This document shows, piece by piece, positions 48,195 to 57,835 of a stretch of DNA of 64,000 nt (its first letter is position 1; the number at the start of each line of letters is the position of its first letter). The DNA is from Hippasteria phrygiana. Its lineage: Eukaryota; Echinodermata; Asteroidea; Valvatida; Goniasteridae. The translations under genes and the position numbers were made by a program. The stretch covers positions 1,178,001-1,242,000 of the forward strand of contig JAZGUH010000628.1 in NCBI GenBank assembly GCA_037893225.1, read 5' to 3'. The notes beneath the pieces are model-generated. The model was not told where the DNA came from. It did not search any database and saw only the letters and a list, made by a program, of their open reading frames with translations.

Positions 48195-49113
48195 AAAATG
48201 CATTTTTAAAAAGGGTTCTCACTCAATTGTGTTTTACATTTGTACCTTTTAGCATGCATTTCGTGTTTGTTTGCACCTCATAGTGCAATCTTTGGGTCAA
48301 TAGGATGCAGATGCCGAGCGTTGATAAGCAAATAGTTTGTCGCGCTGGGGCGATCTTTCAACAGCTGACGCTGGGGGAGTATTGAGCGTGTGTAAACTGC
48401 CGCTGGAAGGTTGATCAAGCAGGCTGGATACGGAGGGGGCATCGCGAGATGAGATTCCCCAAAATCGATGAGTGGATTTAGGTAACAGGCACAGATACCT
48501 CCATCAGAGAAGGCATGTACTTTTTATTCTATAATCTGACCAATGCATTACTTTTTTTGTATATTAAAAAATACTAGATTTTTGGAAGTATTTGATATGA
48601 TGACTCAAATGCTTGCTTTGTATTAAAACACATTCAGGACGTCTTAATATAATCTACAATACAATCGTCATGATGAAGTACAGGCCTATGTTAATTTTTA
48701 TATTAGTTTGTTTACTGTTTAACAAGCATTATTAATTGGTCGTCTATTCTTTTGTACGGCAATATACGGAAACAACAACAGTGCAGTGGCAACCATTGAG
48801 GGATCGTGGGCATGGACGGAAATGAAGGTTACAGTGAATATTGCCTACCCGGACATCATCATCGAGCTTCCGTCTCCAACTGGGACTTTATGGAGGCGAT
48901 TTTTATCTGGAGACATAGTAGACAATCTGATCAGTGCACTCCGATCATCTGTGATGCATTCTGGGTTTCTCGACGGGATACCCTGCATACACACAATCTG
49001 CATCATGTTGGTTTAATATTTATATATTTTGTTAAACTATTAGTTCTTGAGAAGCCAAAATGCTTCAATTTTGTCTTTCTTTATCATATTTTTAAAAAGT
49101 GAACAAAGAAAAC
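48195..49113. other. Intergenic stretch with possible eroded exon near 48790-49010
   Basis: Two overlapping plus-strand frames are open for 76-98 codons near 48786-49102. One contains SNWDFMEAIF, which loosely recalls the first pore helix of two-pore potassium channels, but the filter motif is absent in every frame. There are no flanking splice signals I trust. The remainder is unremarkable AT-rich DNA. Confidence 0.3.
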
Positions 49114-49187
49114 TGACAGGAGCTGGACTTAAACCTGCGACCTCCGGAATACCGTACCGGTGTTCTACCAACTGAGCTATCTTGCCC
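49114..49187 (-). mobile_element. tRNA-derived SINE head, family 2 (copy 1)
   Basis: On the minus strand the sequence reads GGGCAAGATAGCTCAGTTGG (good A-box), TAGAACACCGGTACGGTATT, CCGGAGGTCGCAGGTTTAAG and TCCAGCTCCTGTC. The B-box has one change, the T-stem one mismatch, and the 3' side does not pair with the 5' GGGCAAG acceptor strand, so it is a SINE head or tRNA pseudogene. It shares CCGGTACGGTA and the GGTCG-CAGGTT context with 49833-49895. Confidence 0.7.
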
Positions 49188-49314
49188 TATGTTAGCGGTC
49201 TCCCAAATTGTCAGTGTCTTAATTTATTGGGGGAGGGGGGTACTAGTTAGAAGTCATAAACTCCATACTACTGAATAGCCCGAGATCACGCCCAAATTTT
49301 ACGATGCAACCAAA

Positions 49315-49710
49315 TGTGATGTGGTCTGGGAAAACCCTTCACATGTCGCCGAACCTGCATTGAAGATAATGGCACAATAATCCCCTAGATTTATTTTTTG
49401 ACAATTTGAGTTTCTGCTCCCAATTAAATTATTAATATCTAAATTATCATTCCTGAAAATACTAACAACAAATTCCATCATTTTAAATGTATACAATTTG
49501 CAATCTTTCAGTCACCTTTTGTGCAGACTCAATGAGTTACGCAGAAGTTTAAAGCTTGATTTCTCAAAATGAAGTCAGTTGGGTTTCTTAAATTCAAGTA
49601 TTCAGACTTCCAAGAATCAACACAGTGCCTTCATTAATGTTATGCATAGGGCCTATAACACAGGAATGATAAATTCCAACAGGTCAAGAGTTTTCCCAGA
49701 CCACATCACA
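49315..49710. repeat. 25-bp inverted repeat pair
   Basis: TGTGATGTGGTCTGGGAAAA followed by CCCTT (49315-49339) is the reverse complement of 49686-49710 with a single mismatch. The arms are 346 bp apart and lie symmetrically between two tRNA-like SINE heads (about 130 bp from each). Intervening DNA shows no gene. It could be the termini of a foldback element or two dispersed copies in opposite orientation. Confidence 0.75.
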
Positions 49711-49832
49711 AATCAATATGGGGATCACTCAATGGCGATGTACCTATACCTTCTTATAGCCAACAATATTCTCAAACAAACAACGAAGGAAAATGACTTG
49801 GTAATTTTGACAAATTTTCGTGTAAAAAAAAA

Positions 49833-49895
49833 CCTGGCACGAGCAGGATTTGAACCTACGACCCCTGGATTACCGTACCGGCGGTATATACCAAC
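49833..49895 (-). mobile_element. tRNA-derived SINE head, family 2 (copy 2, 5' truncated)
   Basis: On the minus strand: GTTGGTATATACCGCCGGTA, then CGGTAATCC, GGGGTCGTAGGTTCAAATCC (good B-box and T-arm), TGCTCGTGCCAGG and a run of eight or nine T. The A-box is cut after its last bases. The plus-strand reading through it contains ARAGFEPTT, a peptide typical of spurious frames through tRNA-like T-arms, so the surrounding open frame is not a gene. Confidence 0.72.
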
Positions 49896-50488
49896 GTCTT
49901 TATTTCAACAATTCCTTAATTGTCTTGTCTTGTTGATACTGCACTAACCGCCTCCAATGTGGCTATACACGTGCAGACCTTTGGATTAGTTCCTAAATCT
50001 TATATCCATTATTAACTGCTTTTCGTAATTTGCTTGTTTTTGGACAGGAATAAAGGTTATATTGATATGTAAACCAATTTGAATTGAATGTTCTTGATTT
50101 TGTTTCGCCATCTTAACTTTAAATCTTAACAAAACATTTGTTTTTCAACTTCCCTGCAATGTTTGTGTGAGTTTGTGTGCGTGTTTCTTAGTGAAGAATT
50201 CTATTCAATTTTCCAAGTTTGAAATCGCCTTCTATACGTTAATCGAGATATCAAACATTAATTCGCTCATTACTATCGCTTGCACTTTTGTCTGCCGGCG
50301 AAGGTCAGCTAAAGAATAATTTATCCGGTTTCATTATTGAAGACAGAAACCATGCCCAACATTGCCATAAACAACGATTACGTGCTTTTAGCATGAATGA
50401 TTGGCGCTACTAAATGCTGCATGCAGCACCACAAATAGCAATGCGCAACCTTCGAGAACGGTTATAGCTGTTGTTCCGTCAATGAAGG
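49896..50488. other. Intergenic stretch, nothing recognised
   Basis: Single-copy-looking AT-rich DNA; no ORF, structured RNA or TE terminus identified. Confidence 0.4.
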
Positions 50489-50523
50489 CCCCCCCCCCAA
50501 AAAAAAAAAAAAAAAAAAAAAAA
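50489..50523. repeat. C10-A25 homopolymer junction
   Basis: Ten C followed directly by about 25 A, then AT-rich sequence. This could be a degenerate poly(A) tail of a retroposed sequence. Confidence 0.7.
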
Positions 50524-50638
50524 CATACAAATTAATACCAAAAAAATGTATAAAAAATGTATTAAAAAAAAAGAATAATTCAGTTACTATATACTCCGCG
50601 TAGCGCGTACTACTTCGTCTTCCGTTTTATTAGGCGAA

Positions 50639-50962
50639 GTAAAAAAAAACATGTTTAGCGTCCCCGCACGCTTCCTTTTTGGGGGCCGCTTGGATTTTTG
50701 AAATTGGGGTGGAAAAAAGCCCAAAAATTTCAACCGATCTATTGGAAAATAGAACACTTGCGAGTCAGAACTTACTAACACTATTAAGACCACTGTAAAC
50801 ATGTTTAATTCTCTTGTCCGACATGTCTCTTTCATTTTTGTGCCTTTGGACAGCTGAAAATCTATGTTGTCGGAAATTCTAAAAATGAATGGCGGCCATC
50901 TTGAAAAAAATAAAAATAGAAAACCATTTTTTTTAACCCGGACGCTAAACATGTTTTTTTAC
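50639..50962. mobile_element. MITE with GTAAAAAAA-CATGTTTAGCGTCC termini (324 bp)
   Basis: The left end GT-A9-CATGTTTAGCGTCC (from 50639) and right end GGACGCTAAACATG-T7-AC (to 50962) are inverted repeats of about 24 bp that differ in A-run length. The interior has no conserved coding frame and carries the ATGGCGGCCATCTTG phrase near 50889. The superfamily is not assignable from the ends. Confidence 0.8.
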
Positions 50963-51658
50963 TTGGCCTTATGTCCTACGCGCGAAGATTGCCCTCATAA
51001 TGCATTAACACTGTCAGTTCGTATTCTAAATTTGAATTGTATTATGTCTGTTACTTATTTGGGGACGAATTGTAGGGTGTAATATCTCATTGGAAGCTTG
51101 TAACTTATCTAGTGCTAAACAATTGGCAATTCAATATACATTTTTTCGGGGTCCCAAGCCCAAAAGGCACGGATAGGCCTACATCATCTTTGACCGAGAG
51201 GTTTAATGCACCGTCTTCAAATTTAACCAAAGCAACACACACGGGCTCCAAATTTGTCGATCTATTTTAAAACTAGCTGGAATGTCTCGTGCTCCTAGTC
51301 CGTGAGTGATCATAAAAAGCTATCAACAATGAAAGTCGTTAAAATGTAATAACGCACGCAAATTATTATTATTTTTTATATTTATGGGTTTTATGAAATA
51401 AAATCTGTATTTTATAAATGCCACTGTATGATAAAAACTAGTGGCATGTTGATAGTTCATTGTATGAACGTATACAACCACGAGTCTTAATATCATTTCA
51501 TTCTGTCTAAAGAAACGCAATTTCTTTCATAGTTCAAGGGCAACGCTGCGTGTGACTGCATGGGGGTGAAACATGAAGTTATTCAGCTTTTTTTTTAATC
51601 AAATTTACTTCCATCATGGTCCATCATTCGCAGGCCTAGACGTCATAACCGTATTTGT
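50963..51658. other. Intergenic stretch, nothing recognised
   Basis: AT-rich single-copy-looking DNA with one AGGCCTA octamer near 51175. Confidence 0.4.
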
Positions 51659-51693
51659 TCCTTCTTTCTTTCTTTATTCTTTCTTTCTTTCTT
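51659..51693. repeat. TTTC microsatellite
   Basis: Imperfect (TTCT)n run of about 35 bp. Confidence 0.9.
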
Positions 51694-52729
51694 AGTCAGT
51701 ACCGTTTCGCCTATCGGTTGAGTTGTTGAAAAGCAAAGACAATTCCAAATGTAACCTCAAACCGAGAACCAAATGGCGTCGGTTCAATATTTTTTTGACA
51801 CATTCTTCCGTCGAATTCGGGGCTTCTGTGGGGTTAAACTTAACGCTGGGTCAAGCACCCCACATAAAATGACTCGGGCACTTCAAGGGGAGACTCCGGA
51901 AGGCAGTAAATAAAAGCATGGACATCAAACAGTCGCAGACAGCAGGCTTTCTCTGGTTGAAAACAGCTGTTGTTTACATTCTGTCCCTGGGCCAGTCATG
52001 TGGTATGGGGCAGAGGGAACCCCCCCCCCCCCCCCCCTTTTTGTGTTGGTCATTGTGTTACCGGAATCTCAAGAATTCTTTTCAGAGGTCTAGGGGGATG
52101 TGTTAGGTAACAATAGTCTGGCGAGTGTATAGGGTATTGGGACAAAAGAGGGAAAACCCCTCTGCCCCCATATCGTGCTGGGTATAGGGCCTGCAGTAGG
52201 ATGAATGATAGCTTCCATCAGGCCGGCTAGACGGCTACACTCAAAGACTTATAGGTTTGTACACAAATGAAGAGGGCTTGGCTAGAGGCCCATATTTCGC
52301 ACGGTCGACCTGACTAGTGGGTGACCTCAACATTAAAGGTGACTATAGAAGTTCAAACTGGGGGGTTCGATTGAGGATTACATGGAGTTTGAGCGGAATT
52401 GGCCCAAAAGGTGTTTATGTAATTTTAAGAATTGAAAAAAATGTGCCTTCTGGAAGCTTCCCTTGGCTTTAAACAATTGAATAACTTACCCAGTCTAGTC
52501 TCGCATGGCATGATGGGGGGACTGCGCGGTATATGTCCGTCAGTTCACAGGAGTCGGTACGAGCCGCCATTTCCTCCTTGGCTTGAATCTACCAACAAAA
52601 TCGACCCGAAATCCAAGAACACGTTCATTTTGTATCTATCTTTTAGTCAATTTCTAATGTTAAGTCTTTTTATTCAAGGGCCAAATAGGGCCCACACAGC
52701 AGATTTAACGTAATATACGATGTACAGTG
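51694..52729. other. Intergenic stretch with poly-C run
   Basis: An 18-base C run occupies 52020-52037. Short plus-strand frames near 51918 and 52432 show no domain. No gene is called. Confidence 0.4.
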
Positions 52730-53399
52730 TACATTGTAAAAAACACCGCTTTTTACGGGAATTTCCTAGCTGTTTGGACGCAAGTACCATCCCGTAAAAA
52801 ACGGTGCAAGTTGTTATCTTAACCCTGCTATTCCCGTAAAAAAGACGGGTTATGAACAAAAAATCACTAAGTCACTGCAAGCTTGGTGTAAGTAATTACA
52901 AATATTAACAGAAATTGGAACCAGACTAAATAGACGCAATTTATTATACATTACTATAAGTAAAGTATACAAGTACTACGATAATCTACTAAACACTACA
53001 AACTGATCCATGTCGCGCTTTAGCTTTATATTCAGCCTTATCCCGCCGTGATGAAGTCACGGTTTCCCATGAACAATTTCAACATTTGAATACGAAAGGA
53101 GATGTAAGGCGATTATTCACCTCAGTTTACAGAAAATCTAAATTCTATTGTGGAATTGTTTAAATAATAAAATATTTTGGTCAAGAAACCGTGCTTTTGG
53201 ACGAAACACTACAATTTAATATGACTTGTGTGAACACAAATTTCCTTAGTTCTGATTGGTCAGTTGCTGCGTAATGAGATTCGTGTAGGAGAATATTAGA
53301 TTTTACGTCCAAAACCCGTTAAAACTAAAATACGGGGATGGTCTGGGTTTTTTACAGGGGGAAAAGTCCGTTATTTTACGGAACTTTTTTAAAGTGTAG
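52730..53399. mobile_element. MITE with CCCGTAAAA / TTTTACGGG subterminal motifs (about 670 bp)
   Basis: The left end TACATTGTAAAAAACACCG and right end (reverse complement) TACACTTTAAAAAAGTTCCG are related inverted termini. Both subterminal zones carry repeated CCCGTAAAAA and TTTTTACGGG motifs in mixed orientation (52751, 52791, 52833 on the left; 53300-53382 on the right). The middle 430 bp is AT-rich without a gene. A TA target duplication is possible but not provable here. Confidence 0.75.
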
Positions 53400-53950
53400 A
53401 ATTTTGTATAGAGGTATATGGGAGCTCACATGAGGCGCAAAATGAGTCTCACAACAAATCATTGAGGCGAAAAATCCTCTTACTGAAAACAGATGAGGTT
53501 AGTAAAATGGTCCGTTTGGGATGAAACAAGTGCAGTCAAATTTTATTGTGATGGGTTTATCCAATACTTTTGATTAGTGATGCAATCCAGATAGTCCAAA
53601 AATATATCAGGTTGAATCTGCTAAACTCCTCAAAAAAAGTTTGGAAATTTGTGTTTGGTCGATCATATCTTTGTTGTTACTGTAATATTAGCATTGCATG
53701 TTATATAATTGGAAAGCCTGTTCATTTCCCTTTACAATGATGTTTCATTTGTAATGATCATGCATTTGTGGGATTAGCAGCACCATAACAAATGTTAAAT
53801 ATGTTTAATAGAAATGTTAAATTCCCACTGTTAAACTACTACTGAAAATTGACTTTTCAGTGGTAAAACGGTTCTCTGAATGAATTCAGAATGCCATAGA
53901 GTGAGTTCCAGCTCATTTGAATGTGCCATGTCAAATATTACGTGGCCTAC
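53400..53950. other. Intron-like or intergenic DNA with a possible dispersed repeat
   Basis: No exon recognised. The segment near 53635-53790 (GTTTGGTCGATCATATC, GGAAAGCCTGTTCATTTCCC) has the look of an interspersed repeat, but I have no second copy in the window to prove it. Confidence 0.35.
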
Positions 53951-54009
53951 CTGATCTTTGATGAAGGCACCAAAGTCGGCGTATCTTGGCATTCCACGCT
54001 TACCAGCAA
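53951..54009 (-). CDS. Probable internal exon, minus-strand gene (exon n+1)
   Basis: On the minus strand an acceptor (...TATATTTACAG) precedes 59 bases that end at CAG/GTAGGC, a good donor. Two bases complete a codon from the upstream exon (G+TT gives Val), and the rest reads AGKRGMPRYADFGAFIKDQ without stops. Entry in phase 1 matches the exit phase of the exon at 55857-55925 exactly, and the exit is phase 0. I do not recognise the protein; the segment is basic with conserved-looking aromatic residues. The other exons of this gene were not found in the window. Confidence 0.55.
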
Positions 54010-55400
54010 CTGTAAATATACAGATGTTACGGGTCGAGTGAAAATCTATAGGGCCTAGATTACAGCATTACTGGTGGCGGCTATTTTTTTCGTCTAGCTA
54101 AGAAGACACAAATTTCGATGTACCTGGCCATCATCAAGGCTCTGTCAACACAGTCACAAGCCCTGAGCAATATTTCATAGCCATGACTAAAATATTGAAG
54201 AGTGGCATAATTTCGATGTTTGTACAAACAACGAACCAAATATGTGAATAATGTTGCCTTATACAAATACATTAACCTGTGCAAGGTTCACGTGGAAATT
54301 GAACAATGAAGTGAGCAGACTAAAACATGCCATTTTACACAGAATGGCGATTTTTATTCTTTTGTGTGGAATGTATTACTTCTGTCTTGTTTTTCAAGAA
54401 GCATAAATTAAAATTAAACGATTTGGCGAGGTTTTGCTGAATTCTCGAATGAATTGTTAAAATTTTAATCACCCAAGCACGAATTCCATCTTCTGTTAAA
54501 ATGAGACCAAGAAGAAAAATAAGCAAGAATGGAAAGTCACAACCAACGTTGTCAACTGCACACGGTTTCCTCAACTTTGCTTCAATAAGCGCAACAGCTT
54601 CATTCCTGCGACTTTACTTACGATTTTTCAACACTTTTGGTCATAATAAAAGTTCATATTTTAATAATATGCACAGAAAAAGTACACGTTGAAAATATAA
54701 AGAGCAATTGATGACAACTTTAACAACGCTCAACAGATATTATTCTTTTTAATGACAGAATAAGGCAAATATACTTTTTTTCATTCCTTTTAAAAACCAA
54801 TCAAATATGAAATTTCGTAGCTGTTTATGAATACATGTATGTACAAGTTTTTTTCTGAACATACTAGAAAACAACATGGAATATAAAGCATATCGGTGAA
54901 ATTTAACCGTGGAAAAGTAGCAAGAATATGGTTGAAATTCTACTGGTAACTCGATGGTGCCTGTGCCTGCATTAAGAATAAATCACGAGCCGTCTTGTGT
55001 AAAAGCTTCATGAATGAAGTTCCTTGATGATACTCGCCCTTCAAATGGCCTCATGTTTTGTGTTTTTGAATGATAAAAACCCGAGATAGCTACCCGTGGA
55101 AAAAGTGGAATTTCCAGTAAGCATAACAGCCTTATTATTGCGACTTTTATCACTTTTGCCGTAATATCCTTACTTTACTAACAAAATGTTTAAATGCTTT
55201 AGGGAAAAATATCAATGATATCTGCCACATGTGGTTTACGTGGTTTTGAACCATAGAGCACTTGCCTATAATTCAATGTACTGGCCCTACTTTTCATAAA
55301 GGCGGAGTGAGTTGGTCTCACCAACGGTGGAAGTTACCACCTGCCCAGACGTCTGCAAATTGGGATAATTTCTGTAACCTCCATCCCAGGAAGACCGTAA

Positions 55401-55770
55401 GGGTGGTAGGGTTGGTAACAGAGTTGGAGTCGAGTCCCTGCGAGTCCCTGCAAGTCCTTTCACAAGTCCTTTCACAAGTCCAGTCAGAAGTCCTTTCATA
55501 AAGCCGGTCACAAGTAACTGGATGAACAATGACAAAGGAATGCCTTTGTCAAAGCTCATTTGAATAGGTTGTGGTTGGAATTAGGACTGGAGGGCTTGTG
55601 ATGGACTTGCAGGGACTTGCAGGGACTTGCAGGGACTTGTGATGGACTCGACTACATCTCTGGTTGGTAATACAAAATGTGGTCAACCTTACCACCTCCG
55701 TTTGTAGCCATACCTAGAGTTGCTTTTAGCCTTGTAGGCCTAATGGGCGACTTCCATAAAAAGAACAAAT
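55401..55770. repeat. Dispersed repeat, copy 2 (split by a hAT MITE)
   Basis: The outer parts match 44139-44251: GGTAGGGTTGG on the left; AATACAAAATGT, ACCACCTCCGTTTGTAGCC, GAGTTGCTTTTAGCC and GGGCGACTTCCATAAAAA on the right. The match is interrupted exactly at the MITE insertion. Confidence 0.75.
55411..55670. mobile_element. Non-autonomous hAT element (244 bp) with perfect 8-bp target duplication
   Basis: GTTGGTAA flanks both sides (55411-55418 and 55663-55670). The element (55419-55662) starts CAGAGTTGGAGTCGAGTCC and ends GGACTCGACTACATCTCTG, hAT-type CAGAG termini. The interior is an array of AAGTCC(CTGC/TTTCAC) on the left half and its inverse (GTGA/GCAG)GGACTT on the right half, so the whole folds back on itself. 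There is no transposase. The related empty site at 44149 confirms the insertion. Confidence 0.93.
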
Positions 55771-55856
55771 AGCGAAAAAATATCACAGTATAGCCAGTGG
55801 CAGACTTTCGCAGATTTTCTCAGAGAACAAAAACAAAATCATTGAACGATACTTAC

Positions 55857-55925
55857 CACCACTGCGGCATTTGTCACATCTATCGTCGGTACGATAGAGA
55901 TTATGGTCGTCACAGTGCGCACAGA
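55857..55925 (-). CDS. Probable cysteine-rich exon, minus-strand gene (exon n)
   Basis: On the minus strand an acceptor (CTTTAG) precedes 69 bases that end at GGTG/GTAAGTA, a strong donor. The exon is symmetric (phase 1 to phase 1) and encodes CAHCDDHNLYRTDDRCDKC followed by RSG: a C-x2-C-x11-C-x2-C arrangement. Such spacing occurs in small zinc-binding modules and in extracellular cysteine-rich repeats (EGF/TNFR-like); I cannot decide which. Symmetric 1-1 exons are typical of shuffled extracellular modules, which mildly favours the latter. The frame continues into 53951-54009. Confidence 0.6.
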
Positions 55926-56228
55926 CTAAAGGACACACCAAACATAGGTACCGTTACAAGCATGTAAAAATCACACAACTATTTAGGAATAAAAGTGGTA
56001 TCGCCTCAACGAGTACAGTGGTTGTTGAGATGGGGTATTGGGAATGTAAAAGATGCCATGTTCGCGGCTTTTTGGGCGTGGCACCCCGAAAAAAAGTGTA
56101 CAAACTGAATTGCTAATTTCTTAGCATTAGATGAGTTTTGAGCTTTCCAATGAAACATTTCACACAAAGAAATCAATTGAAGACAAGTAACACAGTTAAG
56201 TTTCAATTTCTGCCATAGTCATATACTG

Positions 56229-56690
56229 CACTCTAAAAAGTCCCGGGTCAGAATTTTGACCCGGTCTCCGGGTCAGATTTTTTTGACCCATTCCGGGTCA
56301 ACACAACCCGGAAAAGGGTCATCGTGTTTGACCCGGTGCCGGGTCAGACTTCGTTAACCCTTTTCCGGGTTAAATTTGACCCGGAGATGCCGGGTCAACC
56401 ATAGTTAACCCGTTTCCGGGTTAATTTTGACCCGGAGGAGCCGAGTCATTTTATGCCCAGTCGTCGTTAACCCGTTTCCGGGTTAAATTTGACCCGGATT
56501 GAGATACCGGGTCAATCATAGTTCACCTGTTTTCGGGTTAATTTTGAACAGGAGGTGCTGCTTGGGTCATTTCATGCCAGGTCATCGTTAACTCATTTCC
56601 GGATAAATTGACCCGGATATGCCAGGTTATAGGCATCATTAACCCGTCAAGTTCCGGGTTATGCCGGATCACACCAAGATGATGTTTGCC
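56229..56690. mobile_element. CACTCTAAAAA-terminated CCGGGTCA array, left end
   Basis: The segment begins CACTCTAAAAAGTCCCGGG and continues as more than a dozen CCGGGTCA/TGACCCGG (later CCGGGTTAA) motifs in alternating orientation, separated by 5-20 bp. Identity to the motif decays rightward, fading near 56690. No inverted terminus is seen on the right, so this is either a truncated MITE or the left end of a larger element whose inverted partner lies at 63395-63925. Confidence 0.85.
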
Positions 56691-56757
56691 TGGTCAAATT
56701 TTGTAAACTGTACATTATGTCAAAATTAGCCTAGGGTACCGTGTTAGCAGTCGCAAT

Positions 56758-57120
56758 GGAAAGATTTTACTTTAATACCCCCCACCAAAATCGGTCAAGA
56801 ACAGCAAAATCTTGTCTAAACATGTGGCACAACCTGTTATTTTAAGATTTATTACAGCAAAATCTGTAAAAAATGAGGAAGAAATCAACATGTATGTGCA
56901 CACTTTGGAGTGACTATACATGGTGCCAACTGCCAAGAACTTCTAACACAGAAAACACAAACTTTCTTCCCCTATAGTGCACTAAAATGTCCCAACAAAA
57001 TTCTCAAAATTAAAGGTTGTGCCAAGTGTTTATACAATTATGAACACAAATGGATGGTTATTTTCCAAGATTTGCTGTTTCTAACCGATTTTGGTGGGGG
57101 TATTAAAGTAAAATCTTTCC
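56758..57120. mobile_element. TIR element (363 bp), GGAAAGATTTTACTTTAATA ends
   Basis: The left end GGAAAGATTTTACTTTAATA and its continuation (ACCAAAATCGGT, ACAGCAAAATCTTG, GGCACAACCT) are repeated in inverse at the right end, finishing CTTTCC at 57120. Matching extends for most of each half, making an imperfect foldback. The plus-strand reading in the right half has no domain. No target duplication was certain. Confidence 0.8.
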
Positions 57121-57539
57121 CTACTCTTAAATTAATATAGCTTGATGGTATCATGCATAGTGCCGGCAGTCTTAAAAAAACACTTGTATAAAACTATTTT
57201 GTTATACTAAGTTATTTAATAACGCATGTACCATCCGCACTCAATCCACTTGCGATACAACCTCGTATCCCATTACGTCGAGCAGTATGCATCTTGGAAG
57301 CGGTACTGGGGATGGGGATACATAACTGGTCCCCATGCAGCGGGTTAGTAGTCATGAAATAACATGGAAGGGTACCAGTGGAGCTTGCAGCATGTAACTT
57401 GAATGATTGGACGAGGTTGATCATGTGACCTTACTGTGCAGCGCCACGTTTTACGTTTCGTATCGTGTGCGCGCGACTTTTGTACCAACATTTGACTTTG
57501 AAACTTCGATGCTCGCAAGAACCGTCAAAGGATCACCCG
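57121..57539. promoter_or_regulatory. Upstream region of the plus-strand gene-like structure
   Basis: CpG-containing, GC-richer DNA (GTTTCGTATCGTGTGCGCGC at 57455) lies directly before the first inferred coding exon, so a promoter/5'UTR is plausible. No TATA box was recognised. The minus-strand frame at 57212-57424 has no known domain. Confidence 0.3.
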
Positions 57540-57582
57540 ATGATGTCCGAATTCTTTGAACGCTACTTGGAAAAAGTTGAAG
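57540..57582 (+). pseudogene. Exon 1 of a SAM-domain-like gene, probably decaying
   Basis: ATG at 57540 opens MMSEFFERYLEKVE and ends in phase 1 at G/GTAAGA, a strong donor. The next exon (58334) restores the frame as Glu-Asn-Met-Glu. The helical FFERYLEKVEENMED pattern suits the first helices of a sterile alpha motif (SAM) domain. The start is chosen as the first in-frame ATG; the second ATG is the next codon. The exon itself is intact; 'pseudogene' reflects lesions in later exons. Confidence 0.45.
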
Positions 57583-57807
57583 GTAAGATAGCGTCAGATA
57601 AGAGTTTATGTTAGTTTTGTCAAACATATCACTTTTGATGCTTTACATACGATGAAGCTGTTTTAAATCAACCATTTTCATGACCATGCCGCGGCGTACT
57701 AAACTCGCTATGATCTCTACACTGACTACAGTACAGTCATGCCTAAGTCTTAACTGTGATGTATAAAGGTATAAACATTCTCCACTCAAATACATTTTAT
57801 AAGTATA

Positions 57808-57835
57808 ACCATGGAGGTAGGCCTACCTCCATGGT
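57808..57835. other. Perfect 28-bp palindrome in inferred intron 1
   Basis: ACCATGGAGGTAGG is followed immediately by its exact reverse complement, centred on AGGCCT. There is no spacer. It also holds two NcoI sites. Confidence 0.95.

Larger units (their letters stand above)
54010..55856 (-). other. Inferred 1847-bp intron of the minus-strand gene
   Basis: The gap between the two phase-compatible minus exons. It contains diverged repeats (GCGCAACAGCTTCATTCCTG at 54587 resembles GCATAACAGCCTTATTATTG at 55121), a dispersed-repeat copy at 55401-55770 and the hAT MITE inserted in it. No other exon was seen. Confidence 0.5.

Noticed and set aside
48786..49102. Possible two-pore potassium channel exon (SNWDFMEAIF)
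   Set aside because: No selectivity-filter sequence in any frame and no credible splice sites; resemblance is ten residues only.
49114..49187. Functional tRNA gene
   Set aside because: T-stem mismatch, altered B-box and an acceptor stem that does not pair; a relative lies at 49833.
49579..49947. 122-codon plus-strand frame containing ARAGFEPTT
   Set aside because: The phrase is the antisense reading of a tRNA-like T-arm in a SINE, a well-known false protein motif.
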